From positions 129,791-193,790 of the forward strand of contig SVFM01000002.1 in assembly GCA_015056865.1 (NCBI GenBank): DNA of 64,000 bases, given 5' to 3'. The stretch comes from Lachnospiraceae bacterium. GTDB taxonomy: Bacteria > Bacillota > Clostridia > Lachnospirales > Lachnospiraceae. Position 1 is the stretch's first letter. Each line of letters starts with the position of its first letter. The translations under genes and the position numbers were made by a program. Shown here one piece after another: positions 7,584 to 17,237 of the stretch. The notes under the pieces are model-generated. The model worked only from the letters and a program-made list of their open reading frames with translations. It made no database searches and was not told where the DNA came from.

Positions 7584-8864
7584 TTACTGTTCCAGAAGCT
7601 TATTTACACTTACCAGTTTTACACAGAGAACAAACAAGTCTGTTGCCTGTGCAAGTTCTTCCGGCACGGGCAGTGAAGGTGCCAGACGAATATTACTGTC
7701 TTTCGGATCTTTGCCATAAGGATAAGTAGCTCCTGCACCGGTCAGGACAACACCTGCCTCTTTACATCTGGCCACAGTCTCCTTGGCACATCCATCCATG
7801 GTCTCAAAGGAAATGAAATAACCACCCTTAGGAGTCGTCCAGCTACCGATCCCCAGACCACCCAATTCTCTTTGCAGAACTTCCAGCACCGCTTCAAACT
7901 TAGGTCTCATAATATCGGCATGCTTTTTCATATGTGCGCGAACACCATTCACATCCTTGAAATATTTAACGTGTCTCAGCTGATTGACCTTATCATGACT
8001 GATGGTTTGGATAGTCATAGATTTTTTCACAAAATCCAGGTTCTTCTTGGATGCCGCCATAGCTGAGATACCTGCTCCGGCAAAACTGATCTTGGATGTG
8101 GAAGTAAACTCAAAAACCATATCCGGATTTCCGGCCTTTTCACATTCACTTAAGATCTCTAACAACTGATCCCCTTCCTCATAGAGGTCGTGAATAATAT
8201 AGGCGTTGTCCCAGTAAATCCTAAAATCTTCTGCCGCCGGTTTCAACGCCGCAAATCTTTTTACCGTTGCATCACTGTAAGTATATCCCTGAGGATTGGA
8301 ATACTTCGGAACGCACCAGATACCCTTTACTGCGGGATCATTATTCACATACTCTTCCACCATGTCCATATCCGGTCCATCTGCTGTCATAGGTATGGTG
8401 ATCATTTCGATACCAAAATGCTGGGTGATCGCAAAATGTCTGTCATATCCCGGTGCAGGGCAAAGAAATTTCACATTCTCCAATTTGCACCAGGGAGTGC
8501 TGCCGCACACACCGTGTGTCATGGAACGAGATACAGTATCGTACATAATGGTAAGACTGGCATTGCCAAATACGATCACGTTGTCCGCCGGTACACCCAT
8601 GATCTCTCCCATAAATGCCTTTGCCTCCGGAATACCATCCATCAAGCCATAGTTTCTGCAATCCATGCCGCCCTCTGTCTTTACCTGACTGTGGCTGTCA
8701 AGCACATCCATCATATCCATTGCCAGATCCAACTGAACAGATGCGGGCTTGCCTCTGGACATATCCAGTTTTAACCCTTTTGCCTTGGCCTCCTCATACT
8801 GTTTTTCCAATTCAGCCTTTAATACCTGCAATTCTTCTTTGCTCATCGCCTTATACGACTTCAT
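7584..8864 (-). CDS. Aspartate aminotransferase-like PLP enzyme (MocR-type aminotransferase subfamily)
   Basis: Fold-type I aminotransferase of 426 residues, of the branch related to PF12897 and the corynebacterial AspT. It probably interconverts aspartate/oxaloacetate and glutamate/2-oxoglutarate. Visible motifs: LDMSRGKP near residue 35, CPAPGYDRHF, PKYSNPQGYTYS, YWDNAY, and the PLP lysine about position 258 in TSTSKISFAGAG. There is no N-terminal winged helix, so it is an enzyme rather than a MocR regulator. GGAG is close to the ATG. Substrate preference is inferred from the family. Confidence 0.85.
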   Translation of the reverse strand: MKSYKAMSKEELQVLKAELEKQYEEAKAKGLKLDMSRGKPASVQLDLAMDMMDVLDSHSQVKTEGGMDCRNYGLMDGIPEAKAFMGEIMGVPADNVIVFGNASLTIMYDTVSRSMTHGVCGSTPWCKLENVKFLCPAPGYDRHFAITQHFGIEMITIPMTADGPDMDMVEEYVNNDPAVKGIWCVPKYSNPQGYTYSDATVKRFAALKPAAEDFRIYWDNAYIIHDLYEEGDQLLEILSECEKAGNPDMVFEFTSTSKISFAGAGISAMAASKKNLDFVKKSMTIQTISHDKVNQLRHVKYFKDVNGVRAHMKKHADIMRPKFEAVLEVLQRELGGLGIGSWTTPKGGYFISFETMDGCAKETVARCKEAGVVLTGAGATYPYGKDPKDSNIRLAPSLPVPEELAQATDLFVLCVKLVSVNKLLEQ

Positions 8865-9023
8865 CTCACTCCACCATCCTTATTTCATTTTGTACATTCT
8901 ACTATAATATGATTTATAACACAATACCCAATTCTATTTTTTTGCTGTAGTATCAAATAAAAGAACTGCCGGGAAACAATTCATTCCATTTCCGCAGCAG
9001 CCCCTCATATCTACTATTCTGTT

Positions 9024-10574
9024 TTATTTTGCGTAGTCAATTACGCGGCTCTCACGGATAACATTTACTTTGATCTGGCCCGGATATTCCAATTCAGCCT
9101 CAATCTGCTTGGAAATATCTCTGGCAAGCAGAATCATATCTGCATCCGAAATTTGCTCAGGAACCACCATTACGCGAACTTCCCTACCTGCCTGAATAGC
9201 AAAAGATTTGTCAACACCTTTGAAATTGTTTGTGATTTCTTCCAGCTGTCTAAGTCTGCTGGTATAAGTCTCTAATGTTTCTCTTCTGGCGCCCGGTCTT
9301 GCAGCAGATATTGTATCAGCAGCTTGTACAATACATGCGATCAAAGAGGTCGCCTCCACATCTCCATGATGTGATTCAACCGCGTTAATAACGGTTGCGT
9401 TTTCTTTGTATTTTCTACAAAGTTCCGAACCCAACTGAATATGAGAACCTTCCATCTCGTGGTCAACTGCTTTACCTATGTCATGAAGCAGGCCTGCTCT
9501 CTTTGCAAGTCTGACATCCAAGCCCATCTCTGCCGCCAAAAGTCCGGACAGCTGTGCTACCTCTACCGAATGTTTTAAAGCATTCTGACCATAACTGGTT
9601 CTGAATCTCATCTTTCCCAGTAATCTCACAAGTTCAGGATGTATGCCATGTACACCAACCTCCAGGGTTGCAGCTTCTCCTTCTTCCTTGATCATTACTT
9701 CCACTTCTTTTTGTGCCTTCTCCACCATCTCCTCAATGCGGGCAGGATGGATACGGCCATCGACAATCAGCTTCTCAAGCGCAATTCTTGCAACTTCTCG
9801 ACGAATCGGATCGAATCCGGAAAGGATAACTGCTTCCGGTGTGTCATCAATGATTAGATCCACACCTGTCATGGTCTCGAGTGTACGGATATTTCGACCC
9901 TCTCTACCAATGATCCTTCCTTTCATCTCATCGTTGGGAAGCGGTACCACAGATATGGTCGTCTCGGACACATGGTCTGCCGCACACTTCTGAATAGCGG
10001 TTACTACATACTCCTTTGCCTTCTTGTCTGCTTCTTCCTTGGCGCGACTCTCTAATTCCTTGATCATCATCGCCGTTTCATGTTTCACTTCATCTTCAAC
10101 AATTTTCAATAAGTATTCTTTTGCCTGTTCAGAGGTTAACCCGGAAATACGCTCCAGTTCCTGTACACGTTGTTCGTTCAGCTTGGAAATCTCTTCCTTC
10201 ATCTTGTTCAGGTTTTCTTCCTTGGCTGCCAAACTTGTTTCTTTTCTCTCGATAGCTTCTGTCTTCTTCTCGATTGCTTCTTCCTTCTGCTGAATACGCC
10301 GCTCAGAACGCTGCACTTCTGCTCTGCGTTCCTTGACCTCTTTGTCCAATTCGTTCTTAGTACGAATGGACTCTTCCTTAACCTCAAGCAGCGCTTCACG
10401 TTTCTTGGCCTCTGCAACCTTCAACGCCTCATCAATAATCTGTCTCGCCTTGGCATCCGCATCGCCGATCTTAGCTTCCACAAGCTTCTTGCGACGATTG
10501 GTTGCCACTACTGCTGTAACGGGAACAGAAATTAGAAGAGTGACCACTACCGCTCCTAAAATGTAGGGAAACAT
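9024..10574 (-). CDS. rny: Ribonuclease Y
   Basis: Membrane-anchored endoribonuclease that starts decay of many mRNAs in Firmicutes. Order: N-terminal transmembrane helix (about residues 1-24), a long charged coiled coil (about 30-190), KH domain with [15 protein letters not shown], and HD domain with [12 protein letters not shown], then the conserved end [25 protein letters not shown] chose ATG 10574 (516 residues): the in-frame GTG at 10586 abuts the AAGGAGG itself and leaves no spacing, whereas the ATG is 11 bases away. It has its own promoter. Confidence 0.95.
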   Translation of the reverse strand: MFPYILGAVVVTLLISVPVTAVVATNRRKKLVEAKIGDADAKARQIIDEALKVAEAKKREALLEVKEESIRTKNELDKEVKERRAEVQRSERRIQQKEEAIEKKTEAIERKETSLAAKEENLNKMKEEISKLNEQRVQELERISGLTSEQAKEYLLKIVEDEVKHETAMMIKELESRAKEEADKKAKEYVVTAIQKCAADHVSETTISVVPLPNDEMKGRIIGREGRNIRTLETMTGVDLIIDDTPEAVILSGFDPIRREVARIALEKLIVDGRIHPARIEEMVEKAQKEVEVMIKEEGEAATLEVGVHGIHPELVRLLGKMRFRTSYGQNALKHSVEVAQLSGLLAAEMGLDVRLAKRAGLLHDIGKAVDHEMEGSHIQLGSELCRKYKENATVINAVESHHGDVEATSLIACIVQAADTISAARPGARRETLETYTSRLRQLEEITNNFKGVDKSFAIQAGREVRVMVVPEQISDADMILLARDISKQIEAELEYPGQIKVNVIRESRVIDYAK

Positions 10575-10667
10575 ATACAGGAGCACCTCCTTATTAAGTT
10601 TTCATTGTAATAATATCTAATATAGAATGCAAAAAACACATTCTAATAAGCAATATACAACATATCA

Positions 10668-10696
10668 ATTGTAAAATAAAATGATATTTATGTCAA
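10668..10696 (-). promoter_or_regulatory. Promoter of rny
   Basis: TTGACA (10696-10691), 17-base spacer, TACAAT (10673-10668) on the minus strand. The -35 box overlaps the 3' end of recX. The roughly 90-base leader holds a 7-bp hairpin (TAGAATG/CATTCTA) around 10622-10645. Confidence 0.78.
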
Positions 10697-11335
10697 GTAG
10701 AAGTCATCACACAGATGATTTTTCATTGCTTTTCTGATACTTTCTGCAGAAAATCCCCGCCTCAGTAAAAAAGAATAGAAATTTCCCCACGCCTTTCGAT
10801 CCGCTGTCTGTGCGTCAAAGTGTCGCTTTTCTGCCAATCGCCTGATCTGGTCGGTTTCATCCTGTTCGTTCCCTTCTTCTCTCCAGCTTTGCCAGGCTGT
10901 TTCCACCACAACCTTGGCCACACCTTTCCTGCGCAAATCAGCTTCCAGGCGTACTCTGCTCTTCCTGTCATGATAACATCGAATATAGTCCAGCGCATAC
11001 CTTGCATCATCCAGATAACCAAAGGACAACAGATACGCAATAGCCTCCTCAATGACCGCTTCCGGATAAAGATCCCGGCACAGTTTATCTCGCAGTCCCG
11101 CACAGGTGTAATCCCGCGCTTTTAGCAGATGCATGCTGCGCAGCTTGGCCCTTCTGGGCAACACCTCACCCAAAATCTGCCTATATACTAAGGTGCTGAC
11201 TTCTTTGCCCTGCTCTATGCCATAGATGCGTAATTCGCCTTTGTATAATACAAAGGCGAATTCCTGATCAATGTAAACTTTACTCTTAGATTTTGTAAAT
11301 TCCTCAATCTGTGTCACGATCATTGCAGATTTCAT
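10688..11335 (-). CDS. recX: Regulatory protein RecX
   Basis: RecX family modulator (215 residues) that binds RecA filaments and limits recombinase activity. It is rich in three-helix repeats: [46 protein letters not shown], and a C-terminal [19 protein letters not shown]. The start overlaps the recA stop by four bases (ATGA), so translation is probably coupled and RecX is made from the SOS-controlled recA transcript. Confidence 0.9.
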   Translation of the reverse strand: MKSAMIVTQIEEFTKSKSKVYIDQEFAFVLYKGELRIYGIEQGKEVSTLVYRQILGEVLPRRAKLRSMHLLKARDYTCAGLRDKLCRDLYPEAVIEEAIAYLLSFGYLDDARYALDYIRCYHDRKSRVRLEADLRRKGVAKVVVETAWQSWREEGNEQDETDQIRRLAEKRHFDAQTADRKAWGNFYSFLLRRGFSAESIRKAMKNHLCDDFYLT

Positions 11336-12354
11336 TCCTCTTTTGTTGCCGTATTATTTCCGGTCAAGCCGTAATGCTGACGCACCTTGGCTTCCACCTC
11401 GTCGCATACAGCCTGATTGTCCCTCAGGTACTGCTTTGCATTCTCACGGCCCTGACCGATCTTGTTGCCCTGATAGGCGTACCAGGCACCGGACTTGTTG
11501 ATAATGCCTGTTTCTGCGGCAAGATCCAGGATATCTCCGACGCCGGATATTCCTTCGCCAAACATAATATCAAACTCGGCTTCCTTAAAAGGAGGTGCTA
11601 CCTTATTTTTCACCACTTTAACTTTGGTACGGTTACCGATCACCTCACCGCCCTGCTTCAGCGACTCAATGCGCCTTACATCCATTCTTACAGAAGCATA
11701 AAATTTCAGTGCCCGCCCACCTGTGGTGGTCTCCGGGTTTCCAAACATCACACCAATCTTCTCACGCAGCTGGTTGATAAATACTACCGTACAGTTTGAC
11801 TTGCTGACGATACTGGTCAGTTTCCGCAGCGCCTGGGACATCAGACGTGCCTGCAGGCCCACGTGGTTATCCCCCATGTCACCGTCAATCTCCGCCTTGG
11901 GCACCAGTGCTGCCACAGAGTCCACGATCACAATATCAATAGCTCCGGAGCGCACCATGGTCTCTGCTATTTCCAGAGCCTGTTCACCATTGTCAGGCTG
12001 TGAAATATACAAATTGTCAATATCCACGCCTATATTTTTAGCATAGACGGGATCCAACGCATGCTCCGCATCTATAAAACCTGCAATACCGCCCCGTTTC
12101 TGTACCTCTGCAATCATATGTAGGGTAACAGTGGTCTTACCGCTGGATTCCGGTCCGTATATCTCGATGATCCTTCCCTTGGGAATACCTCCCAGTCCCA
12201 GTGCAATATCCAGACTTAAAGATCCGGTGGGAATAGTCTCCACATTCATCTGGTTCATGGGATCTCCCAGCTTCATAACAGCTCCTTTGCCGAACTGCTT
12301 CTCAATCTGCACCAGTGCGGCATCCAATGCTTTCTGTTTTTCTTCTCTTTCCAT
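11332..12354 (-). CDS. recA: Recombinase RecA
   Basis: DNA strand-exchange ATPase and LexA co-protease. The 340-residue sequence has Walker [13 protein letters not shown]-like [13 protein letters not shown], Walker [10 protein letters not shown], loop 2 [36 protein letters not shown], and a short acidic end. ATG 12354 is chosen because AGGAG is 9 bases upstream; the in-frame GTG at 12360 would be only 3 bases away. The promoter carries two LexA boxes, and recX overlaps the 3' end. Confidence 0.97.
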   Translation of the reverse strand: MEREEKQKALDAALVQIEKQFGKGAVMKLGDPMNQMNVETIPTGSLSLDIALGLGGIPKGRIIEIYGPESSGKTTVTLHMIAEVQKRGGIAGFIDAEHALDPVYAKNIGVDIDNLYISQPDNGEQALEIAETMVRSGAIDIVIVDSVAALVPKAEIDGDMGDNHVGLQARLMSQALRKLTSIVSKSNCTVVFINQLREKIGVMFGNPETTTGGRALKFYASVRMDVRRIESLKQGGEVIGNRTKVKVVKNKVAPPFKEAEFDIMFGEGISGVGDILDLAAETGIINKSGAWYAYQGNKIGQGRENAKQYLRDNQAVCDEVEAKVRQHYGLTGNNTATKEE

Positions 12355-12376
12355 CTTCACATTCTCCTTTTATCAA

Positions 12377-12390
12377 GGAACATTTGTTCT
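12377..12390 (-). promoter_or_regulatory. LexA (SOS) box 1 of recA
   Basis: On the minus strand AGAACAAATGTTCC matches the Gram-positive SOS consensus CGAACRNRYGTTYC at 13 of 14 positions, with a perfect GAAC-N4-GTTC core. It lies downstream of the -10 box in the leader. Confidence 0.82.
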
Positions 12391-12400
12391 GTATGTACTT

Positions 12401-12429
12401 AATATAAAACAAACGTTCGATTTTGTCAA
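12401..12429 (-). promoter_or_regulatory. Promoter of recA
   Basis: TTGACA (12429-12424), 17-base spacer, TATATT (12406-12401) on the minus strand, about 50 bases before the start codon. A second SOS-like box fills the spacer. Confidence 0.88.
12406..12419 (-). promoter_or_regulatory. LexA (SOS) box 2 of recA
   Basis: CGAACGTTTGTTTT on the minus strand matches CGAACRNRYGTTYC at 12 of 14 positions and sits between the -35 and -10 boxes, where LexA would block RNA polymerase directly. Confidence 0.7.
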
Positions 12430-12572
12430 CCACTTTTATTATATATTATTTACTGTCCAATAAACCACCCTCAAAGGCATCCCTCCCAACGTTTCTATAT
12501 TTTCACTTACTTTGAGATATATGGCGAAACGCCGGACTTGCCTCCAGATAAGTGTGATTTGATACTGCCATA

Positions 12573-12627
12573 TAAAAAATGTACCACATCCCTGCCGTTA
12601 TGGCAAGAGCTGCGGTACATTTTTATT
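12573..12627 (-). terminator. Terminator after the cinA-domain gene
   Basis: Inverted repeat AAAAATGTACC / GGTACATTTTT with an inner TGCC/GGCA stem. On the minus strand it ends in a run of T, which separates the rimO-pgsA-cinA unit from recA. It looks nearly symmetrical. Confidence 0.8.
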
Positions 12628-12642
12628 TCTAACTATTTTTGT

Positions 12643-13119
12643 CTAAAAGTGTTCTTCCAACCGTTTCAACAAAAATTCCAGAGCCTCCCTTGCGGCACTC
12701 TCCCGCACTGCCCTGCGTGTTCCTGTAAATAGACATTTTTTCACAGTTGTTTTTCCTTTCACATAACAACCGATATACACCAGACCCACCGGTTTTTCCG
12801 GCGTTCCCCCGTCCGGACCTGCAATCCCGGTAGTTACCACAGCACAATCTGCACCGGCTGCTTTCGCAGCGCCCTCCGCCATCTTCCGGGCTGTTTGTTC
12901 ACTGACAGCACCAAAGCTGCTCAAAGTTTCCTTTCGAACTCCCAGCAGCCTTTCTTTTGCCTCATTTGCATAAGTAATATATCCTTCGTTAAACGCACCG
13001 GACACCCCCGGCACATCCACTAAGGTAGCAGCAACCAGCCCTCCTGTACAAGACTCGGCAGTTGCCACGGTAATACCTTCCCGAAGCAGGATTTCCACAA
13101 TTTTCTCTTCCACTTTCAT
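12643..13119 (-). CDS. CinA C-terminal domain protein (nicotinamide-nucleotide amidohydrolase, PncC-type)
   Basis: 158-residue protein made only of the CinA C-terminal domain. The domain deamidates nicotinamide mononucleotide in NAD recycling. Signature motifs: TVATAESCTGGLVAATLVDVPG, FNEGYITYANEAK, VVTTGIAGPDGGTPEKPVGLV, and a C-terminal helix AAREALEFLLKRLE. The molybdopterin-binding-like N-terminal half of full CinA is absent, as in E. coli PncC. It lies 6 bases after pgsA and before recA, the classic cinA-recA neighbourhood. Confidence 0.9.
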   Translation of the reverse strand: MKVEEKIVEILLREGITVATAESCTGGLVAATLVDVPGVSGAFNEGYITYANEAKERLLGVRKETLSSFGAVSEQTARKMAEGAAKAAGADCAVVTTGIAGPDGGTPEKPVGLVYIGCYVKGKTTVKKCLFTGTRRAVRESAAREALEFLLKRLEEHF

Positions 13120-13125
13120 CTTGGA

Positions 13126-13722
13126 TCAATCCTTATCTGCCATGACCGCCCTGTTCGTCCATACATAATCAACCAGGGAGATCACAGTCAAGGCCAATGC
13201 GATCCACATGATCACATCTGTCAGTATCTGCAGGACATTGGCGTACTGTCCCAGAAAATGACCATTATTCACGATCATCAGGCAGATCATGATCATCTGG
13301 AAGGTGGTCTTAAACTTGCCCCAATAATTTGCCGCGATCACCACACCCTTATCGGAAGCCACCAATCTGAATCCATTTATGATAAATTCTCTGCTGATAA
13401 TAATGATCACTACCCAGGAAGGAATTCTGCCCATCTCCACCAGACAGATCATAGCCGCACAAACCAGCAGCTTGTCTGCAATGGGATCCATAAACTTCCC
13501 AAAATTGGTCACCAGATTGTATTTTCTGGCAATATGTCCATCCACCAGGTCTGTCAGGCTGGCTGCAATGAACAGTACCAATGCAATATAATCCACATAC
13601 TCCAGAATGCCGCCGAAAACAGCGGTAAACCACCCCCACTGGTGAAAGCCGCCAAGGAGCAGCAACACAAATGGAACAATCATGATCATTCTGATTACAG
13701 TCAACTTATTCGGTAAATTCAT
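13126..13722 (-). CDS. pgsA: CDP-diacylglycerol-glycerol-3-phosphate 3-phosphatidyltransferase
   Basis: Membrane enzyme (198 residues) making phosphatidylglycerophosphate, the committed step to phosphatidylglycerol. The CDP-alcohol phosphotransferase motif D-G-x2-A-R-x8-G-x3-D-x3-D is visible as LVDGHIARKYNLVTNFGKFMDPIADK (written here in two parts: DGHIARKYN and GKFMDPIAD). It starts with NLPNKLTVIRM and has about five hydrophobic segments. AGGAGA precedes the start, which overlaps the rimO end by 17 bases. Confidence 0.94.
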   Translation of the reverse strand: MNLPNKLTVIRMIMIVPFVLLLLGGFHQWGWFTAVFGGILEYVDYIALVLFIAASLTDLVDGHIARKYNLVTNFGKFMDPIADKLLVCAAMICLVEMGRIPSWVVIIIISREFIINGFRLVASDKGVVIAANYWGKFKTTFQMIMICLMIVNNGHFLGQYANVLQILTDVIMWIALALTVISLVDYVWTNRAVMADKD

Positions 13723-15043
13723 GATATATCTCTCCTATCAAATCATATTCATTGGCTCCGGTTACCAGTACCTTGACGAAATCTCCCGTCATCAGATTTG
13801 CCCTGGTATTTACAAACAGATATCCATCCACATTGGGGGCATCCCGATAGGTACGGGCCACATAAGCATCTTCCTCTGCCACCTTACCCTCTATCATACA
13901 AAGCAAAACTTTGCCCGTCATATCTTCCGCCTTTTCAAAGGCAATGGCCTGCTGCAGTTCCATCAATTCTTCCTGACGCTGTAACTTTACCTCTTCCGGT
14001 ATTTGATCCGGCATCAGAGCCGCCGGTGTATCCTCCTCCTGAGAGTAGGTAAACACCCCAAGTCTGTCAAACTCCATCTCATCCACAAAGTGAAACAGCT
14101 CTTCGTGATCTTCCTGGGTCTCCCCCGGGAAACCGGTGATCAGTGTGGTCCGAAGACAAATGTCCGGAATCTCCAAACGGAGTTTTGCAATGATATCTCT
14201 CAGCTGTTTCTGATCCGTCCTGCGCCCCATGCGCTTTAATATACTGTCTTCTGCATGTTGGATGGGAATGTCCAGATAGTTACATACCTTTTCCTCTTCC
14301 TTGATCACCTGTATCAGTTCTTCGTCTATCTCCTCCGGATAACAATATAGCAGGCGGATCCAATAAATCTCCGGAATCTGTGCCAGCCTGCGCAGCAGCT
14401 CCGGCAGACTCTTTTTGCCATACAGATCCTTGCCATAAAGGGTGGTCTCCTGGGCCACCAGAATCAACTCCCTGACACCGCCCCGGGCAAGTTCCCGGGC
14501 CTCCCGCACCAGTTCCTCCATAGGTACGGATCGATAGGTGCCCCGCACCTTGGGTATAATACAATAGGTACAGTGCTTATCACACCCCTCTGAAATCTTC
14601 AGATAGGCATAGTGCCCGCCGGTGGTCACCACTCTTTTGGTGCCACAGACCGGTGCAGCATTAATATCCTCATAATGGGCTCCCATCTGTCCGGCCAGTG
14701 CCTCCTCCACCGCCTCTACAATAGATGCTGTGGCAGTGGTGCCAATGACCACATCCACCTCCGGGATCTCCTTTTGTATTTCTTCTTTATAACGCTGTGC
14801 CAGACATCCGGCCGCTACCAGTGCTTTCAGCCTGCCGCTGTTTTTCAGTTCCGCCATCTCCAAAAGGACACCAATACTTTCCTCCTTGGCATCGCCGATA
14901 AAGCAACAGGTATTGACCACCACCACGTCCGCCTGGGTTTCATCATCTGTGAACTCATATCCACGCTGACGCAGCATCCCCAGCATCTGCTCCGAATCCA
15001 CCAGATTCTTGTCACAGCCCAGTGATACAAACATTATTTTCAT
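13706..15043 (-). CDS. rimO: Ribosomal protein S12 methylthiotransferase RimO
   Basis: Radical-SAM enzyme that methylthiolates Asp in ribosomal protein S12. Domains of the 445-residue chain: N-terminal UPF0004 [4Fe-4S] domain (FVSLGCDKNLVDSE, NTCCFIGDAKEES, AAGCLAQRY cysteines), radical SAM cluster CDKHCTYCIIP with three Cys, and a C-terminal TRAM domain. ATG 15043 is preferred over TTG 15049 since AAGG is 6 bases before it. Other methylthiotransferases (MiaB, MtaB) share the layout; the S12-type N-terminus and neighbours favour RimO. Confidence 0.93.
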   Translation of the reverse strand: MKIMFVSLGCDKNLVDSEQMLGMLRQRGYEFTDDETQADVVVVNTCCFIGDAKEESIGVLLEMAELKNSGRLKALVAAGCLAQRYKEEIQKEIPEVDVVIGTTATASIVEAVEEALAGQMGAHYEDINAAPVCGTKRVVTTGGHYAYLKISEGCDKHCTYCIIPKVRGTYRSVPMEELVREARELARGGVRELILVAQETTLYGKDLYGKKSLPELLRRLAQIPEIYWIRLLYCYPEEIDEELIQVIKEEEKVCNYLDIPIQHAEDSILKRMGRRTDQKQLRDIIAKLRLEIPDICLRTTLITGFPGETQEDHEELFHFVDEMEFDRLGVFTYSQEEDTPAALMPDQIPEEVKLQRQEELMELQQAIAFEKAEDMTGKVLLCMIEGKVAEEDAYVARTYRDAPNVDGYLFVNTRANLMTGDFVKVLVTGANEYDLIGEIYHEFTE

Positions 15044-15116
15044 GGACAACCTTACCCCTTACAACTTTTGAAAAAAGAGAAATCCCGGCGACGGTCTTTC
15101 CCTTTTTGCGTTGTTT

Positions 15117-15350
15117 TTATTCCTCGTCACTTAAAATTTTAATCTTACCCTGGTTCATCTCTTCCACTGCGACAGACAAGGGTTTCTTGCCTGCGCCGTT
15201 TACCATAGGCTCATCACCTGATATGATCTGTCTGGCTCTCTTGGACGTAGCCATCACAATAGAATATCTGCTGCTTACTACCGGCTCCTCCCCGGGTTCC
15301 ACCTCACTGTTTACAACTTTCATCAAATCGGTATAAGACGGATGTAACAT
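15117..15350 (-). CDS. rpoZ: DNA-directed RNA polymerase omega subunit
   Basis: 77-residue omega subunit that helps RNA polymerase assembly. LHPSYTDLMKVV, SSRYSIVMATSKRARQI and KKPLSVAVEEMNQGKI match the family. The frame stays open far upstream, but the true ATG is at 15350, where it overlaps the gmk stop (TAATG). Order remA-gmk-rpoZ is conserved in Firmicutes. Confidence 0.93.
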   Translation of the reverse strand: MLHPSYTDLMKVVNSEVEPGEEPVVSSRYSIVMATSKRARQIISGDEPMVNGAGKKPLSVAVEEMNQGKIKILSDEE

Positions 15351-15985
15351 TATTCTTCTCCTTTCCAAAGCTCTCTCAATTCTCGTCTGATCTGTTCTAT
15401 GAACTCTGTATTGCGCGCTGCTGCATTTCTGGCAGTACGCACAATACCATGAATCTCCTCCGTACACTTCTGCAGGTCATCATTGATCACCAGATAATCA
15501 TAGGCCTCAATGCCCTCAGATTCCTCAGCTGCACGCTGCAGGCGCCGGTCAATCACCTCTGCCGTCTCCGTTCCTCTGCCGATGAGCCTTCTCTTCAGCT
15601 CATGGGCGCTGGGCGGCATGACAAACAAAAGCAACGCATCCGGAAATTTCTTCTTTACCTTTAACGCTCCCTGAATCTCAATTTCCAAGATCACATCCTT
15701 GCCGCAGTTTAACTGCTGCTCCACATATGCCCTGGGGGTGCCATAATAATTACCACAATATTCAGCATACTCTATTAAGCCGTCTTCTGCAATCTTTTTT
15801 TCAAAATTTTCCCTGGTGGAAAAGAAATATTCCACACCGTCCGTCTCTCCCTGGCGGGGAGATCTGGTAGTCATGGAGATGGAAAGAGCATAATTGTCAT
15901 AGGTCCTTAAAAGCTCCTTCATCAACGTCCCTTTGCCTGCACCGGAAAATCCCGAAACCACGATCAAAATCCCTTTATGCCTCAT
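15350..15985 (-). CDS. gmk: Guanylate kinase
   Basis: Converts GMP to GDP. The 211-residue protein has P-loop GFSGAGKGTL, GMP-binding SMTTRSPRQGETDGVEYFF, EYCGNYYGTP, and the ILEIEIQGALKVKKKFPDALLLFV core. The open frame extends to 16075, but the conserved N-terminus and a GGTGG element place the start at 15985, overlapping remA by 11 bases; coupling with remA and rpoZ is likely. Confidence 0.95.
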   Translation of the reverse strand: MRHKGILIVVSGFSGAGKGTLMKELLRTYDNYALSISMTTRSPRQGETDGVEYFFSTRENFEKKIAEDGLIEYAEYCGNYYGTPRAYVEQQLNCGKDVILEIEIQGALKVKKKFPDALLLFVMPPSAHELKRRLIGRGTETAEVIDRRLQRAAEESEGIEAYDYLVINDDLQKCTEEIHGIVRTARNAAARNTEFIEQIRRELRELWKGEE

Positions 15986-16259
15986 CACTGTCACCACCCT
16001 CAGCTGCATTTTCTGCAGGGCTCTGCATCTGTGCTCTGCCTGCAATGGTCTCCGGCAATAACGCAGACAAAACAATCTGGCTGTTCTCCATCACCAACAC
16101 AGCCTTGGTCTTTCTGCCCTGTGTGGCATCAATGGCCGTCCCGTTCTCCCGGGCCCCCTGCACCATGCGTTTGATGGGTGCTGAATCCGGGCTGACAATG
16201 GCCACGATCTTGCCTGTGTTTACCATATTTCCAAAACCGATATGTATCAGTTTGCCCAT
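15975..16259 (-). CDS. remA: RemA family protein (DUF370, extracellular matrix/biofilm regulator)
   Basis: 94-residue small DNA-binding protein family; RemA activates matrix operons in Bacillus subtilis. LIHIGFGNMVNTGKIVAIVSPDSAPIKR is its N-terminal signature and RKTKAVLVMENSQIVLSAL its second half. A 15-residue acidic tail is longer than in many members. It sits between yicC and gmk, the standard Firmicutes order. AAAGGGG precedes the ATG. Confidence 0.9.
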   Translation of the reverse strand: MGKLIHIGFGNMVNTGKIVAIVSPDSAPIKRMVQGARENGTAIDATQGRKTKAVLVMENSQIVLSALLPETIAGRAQMQSPAENAAEGGDSDEA

Positions 16260-16274
16260 ACTATCCCCTTTTGC

Positions 16275-17153
16275 CTATTCAATATTTTGAATCTGTTCAC
16301 GGATCTTTTCAATCTCTGTCTTCAGTTCGATGCCCCGGTTGCCGATCTCCAGATCTGTCACCTTGGACAAAGTGGTATTGGCCTCCCGGTTCATCTCCTG
16401 GGCAATAAAATCCAACTTACGTCCTATGCTTCCGCCCTCAATCAGCGCATTCTTGGTGGCCTGTATGTGACTGCGCAGACGGACGATCTCTTCATCCACG
16501 CATACCTTGTCCGCAAAAATCGTTACCTCCGTCAGTAACCGGCTCTCATCAACCTTGCTGTCTTCCAAAAGTTCTTTCACCTTATCATACAGCTTCTGCC
16601 TGTACTCTTCCACAATGCCGGGAGCCCGTCCACTGATAAAGTCCACGTGCTCTGTCATGCCATCCAGCTTTGCAAGCAGGTCGTTCTTTAAATTCTCCCC
16701 CTCACGGATCCGGGATGCCACGAATTCCTCTGCCGCGCCCTTCAGTACACGCTGCAAGGCCTTCCAGAGTTCCTCCTCGTCCACAGTCTGCTCCTCCATA
16801 GAAAACACCTCAGGATATCTGGAAAGGGAAGAAACCTTCACATCATTTTCCATTCCGAACTCCTGGGCCATCTGATTCAGATACTGCAGATAAGCAGCTG
16901 CAACCTCCCGGTTATATTTCACACTGACATTGCTCTCAGAAAAATCCTCGTACGAAATAAAGACATCCACCTTGCCGCGCTGAATATAATTTTTCAATTC
17001 ATTACGAATGGCTGCCTCGAAAAAATTCAGTTTCTTCGGCATCTTGATACTCACATCAAGGTATCTGTGGTTTACCGATTTCATCTCCACCGTGATCTTA
17101 CGGTTTCCCTCCAGGATCTCACATCTGCCGAAGCCTGTCATACTCTTTATCAT
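16275..17153 (-). CDS. yicC: YicC family endoribonuclease
   Basis: 292-residue member of the YicC/YloC family, recently described as endoribonucleases acting on RNA. Begins IKSMTGFGRCE, has SVNHRYLDVSIKMPKKLNFFE, and ends with the conserved DUF1732 part KLDFIAQEMNREANTTLSKV and EKIREQIQNIE. The ATG at 17153 has AAGG 8 bases upstream; the longer frame to 17192 is not supported. A consensus promoter lies just before it, so it starts the yicC-remA-gmk-rpoZ unit. Confidence 0.92.
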   Translation of the reverse strand: MIKSMTGFGRCEILEGNRKITVEMKSVNHRYLDVSIKMPKKLNFFEAAIRNELKNYIQRGKVDVFISYEDFSESNVSVKYNREVAAAYLQYLNQMAQEFGMENDVKVSSLSRYPEVFSMEEQTVDEEELWKALQRVLKGAAEEFVASRIREGENLKNDLLAKLDGMTEHVDFISGRAPGIVEEYRQKLYDKVKELLEDSKVDESRLLTEVTIFADKVCVDEEIVRLRSHIQATKNALIEGGSIGRKLDFIAQEMNREANTTLSKVTDLEIGNRGIELKTEIEKIREQIQNIE

Positions 17154-17206
17154 ATCAATACCTTCTTTTTTCACCTGCGGCTGCTCTGGCACCGCGTATT
17201 TCTTTT

Positions 17207-17235
17207 ATTATAGTAAATCCCCGCACTTTCGTCAA
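17207..17235 (-). promoter_or_regulatory. Promoter of yicC-remA-gmk-rpoZ
   Basis: TTGACG (17235-17230), 17-base spacer, TATAAT (17212-17207) on the minus strand, immediately after the upstream GNAT gene stop. Confidence 0.85.
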
Positions 17236-17237
17236 GT

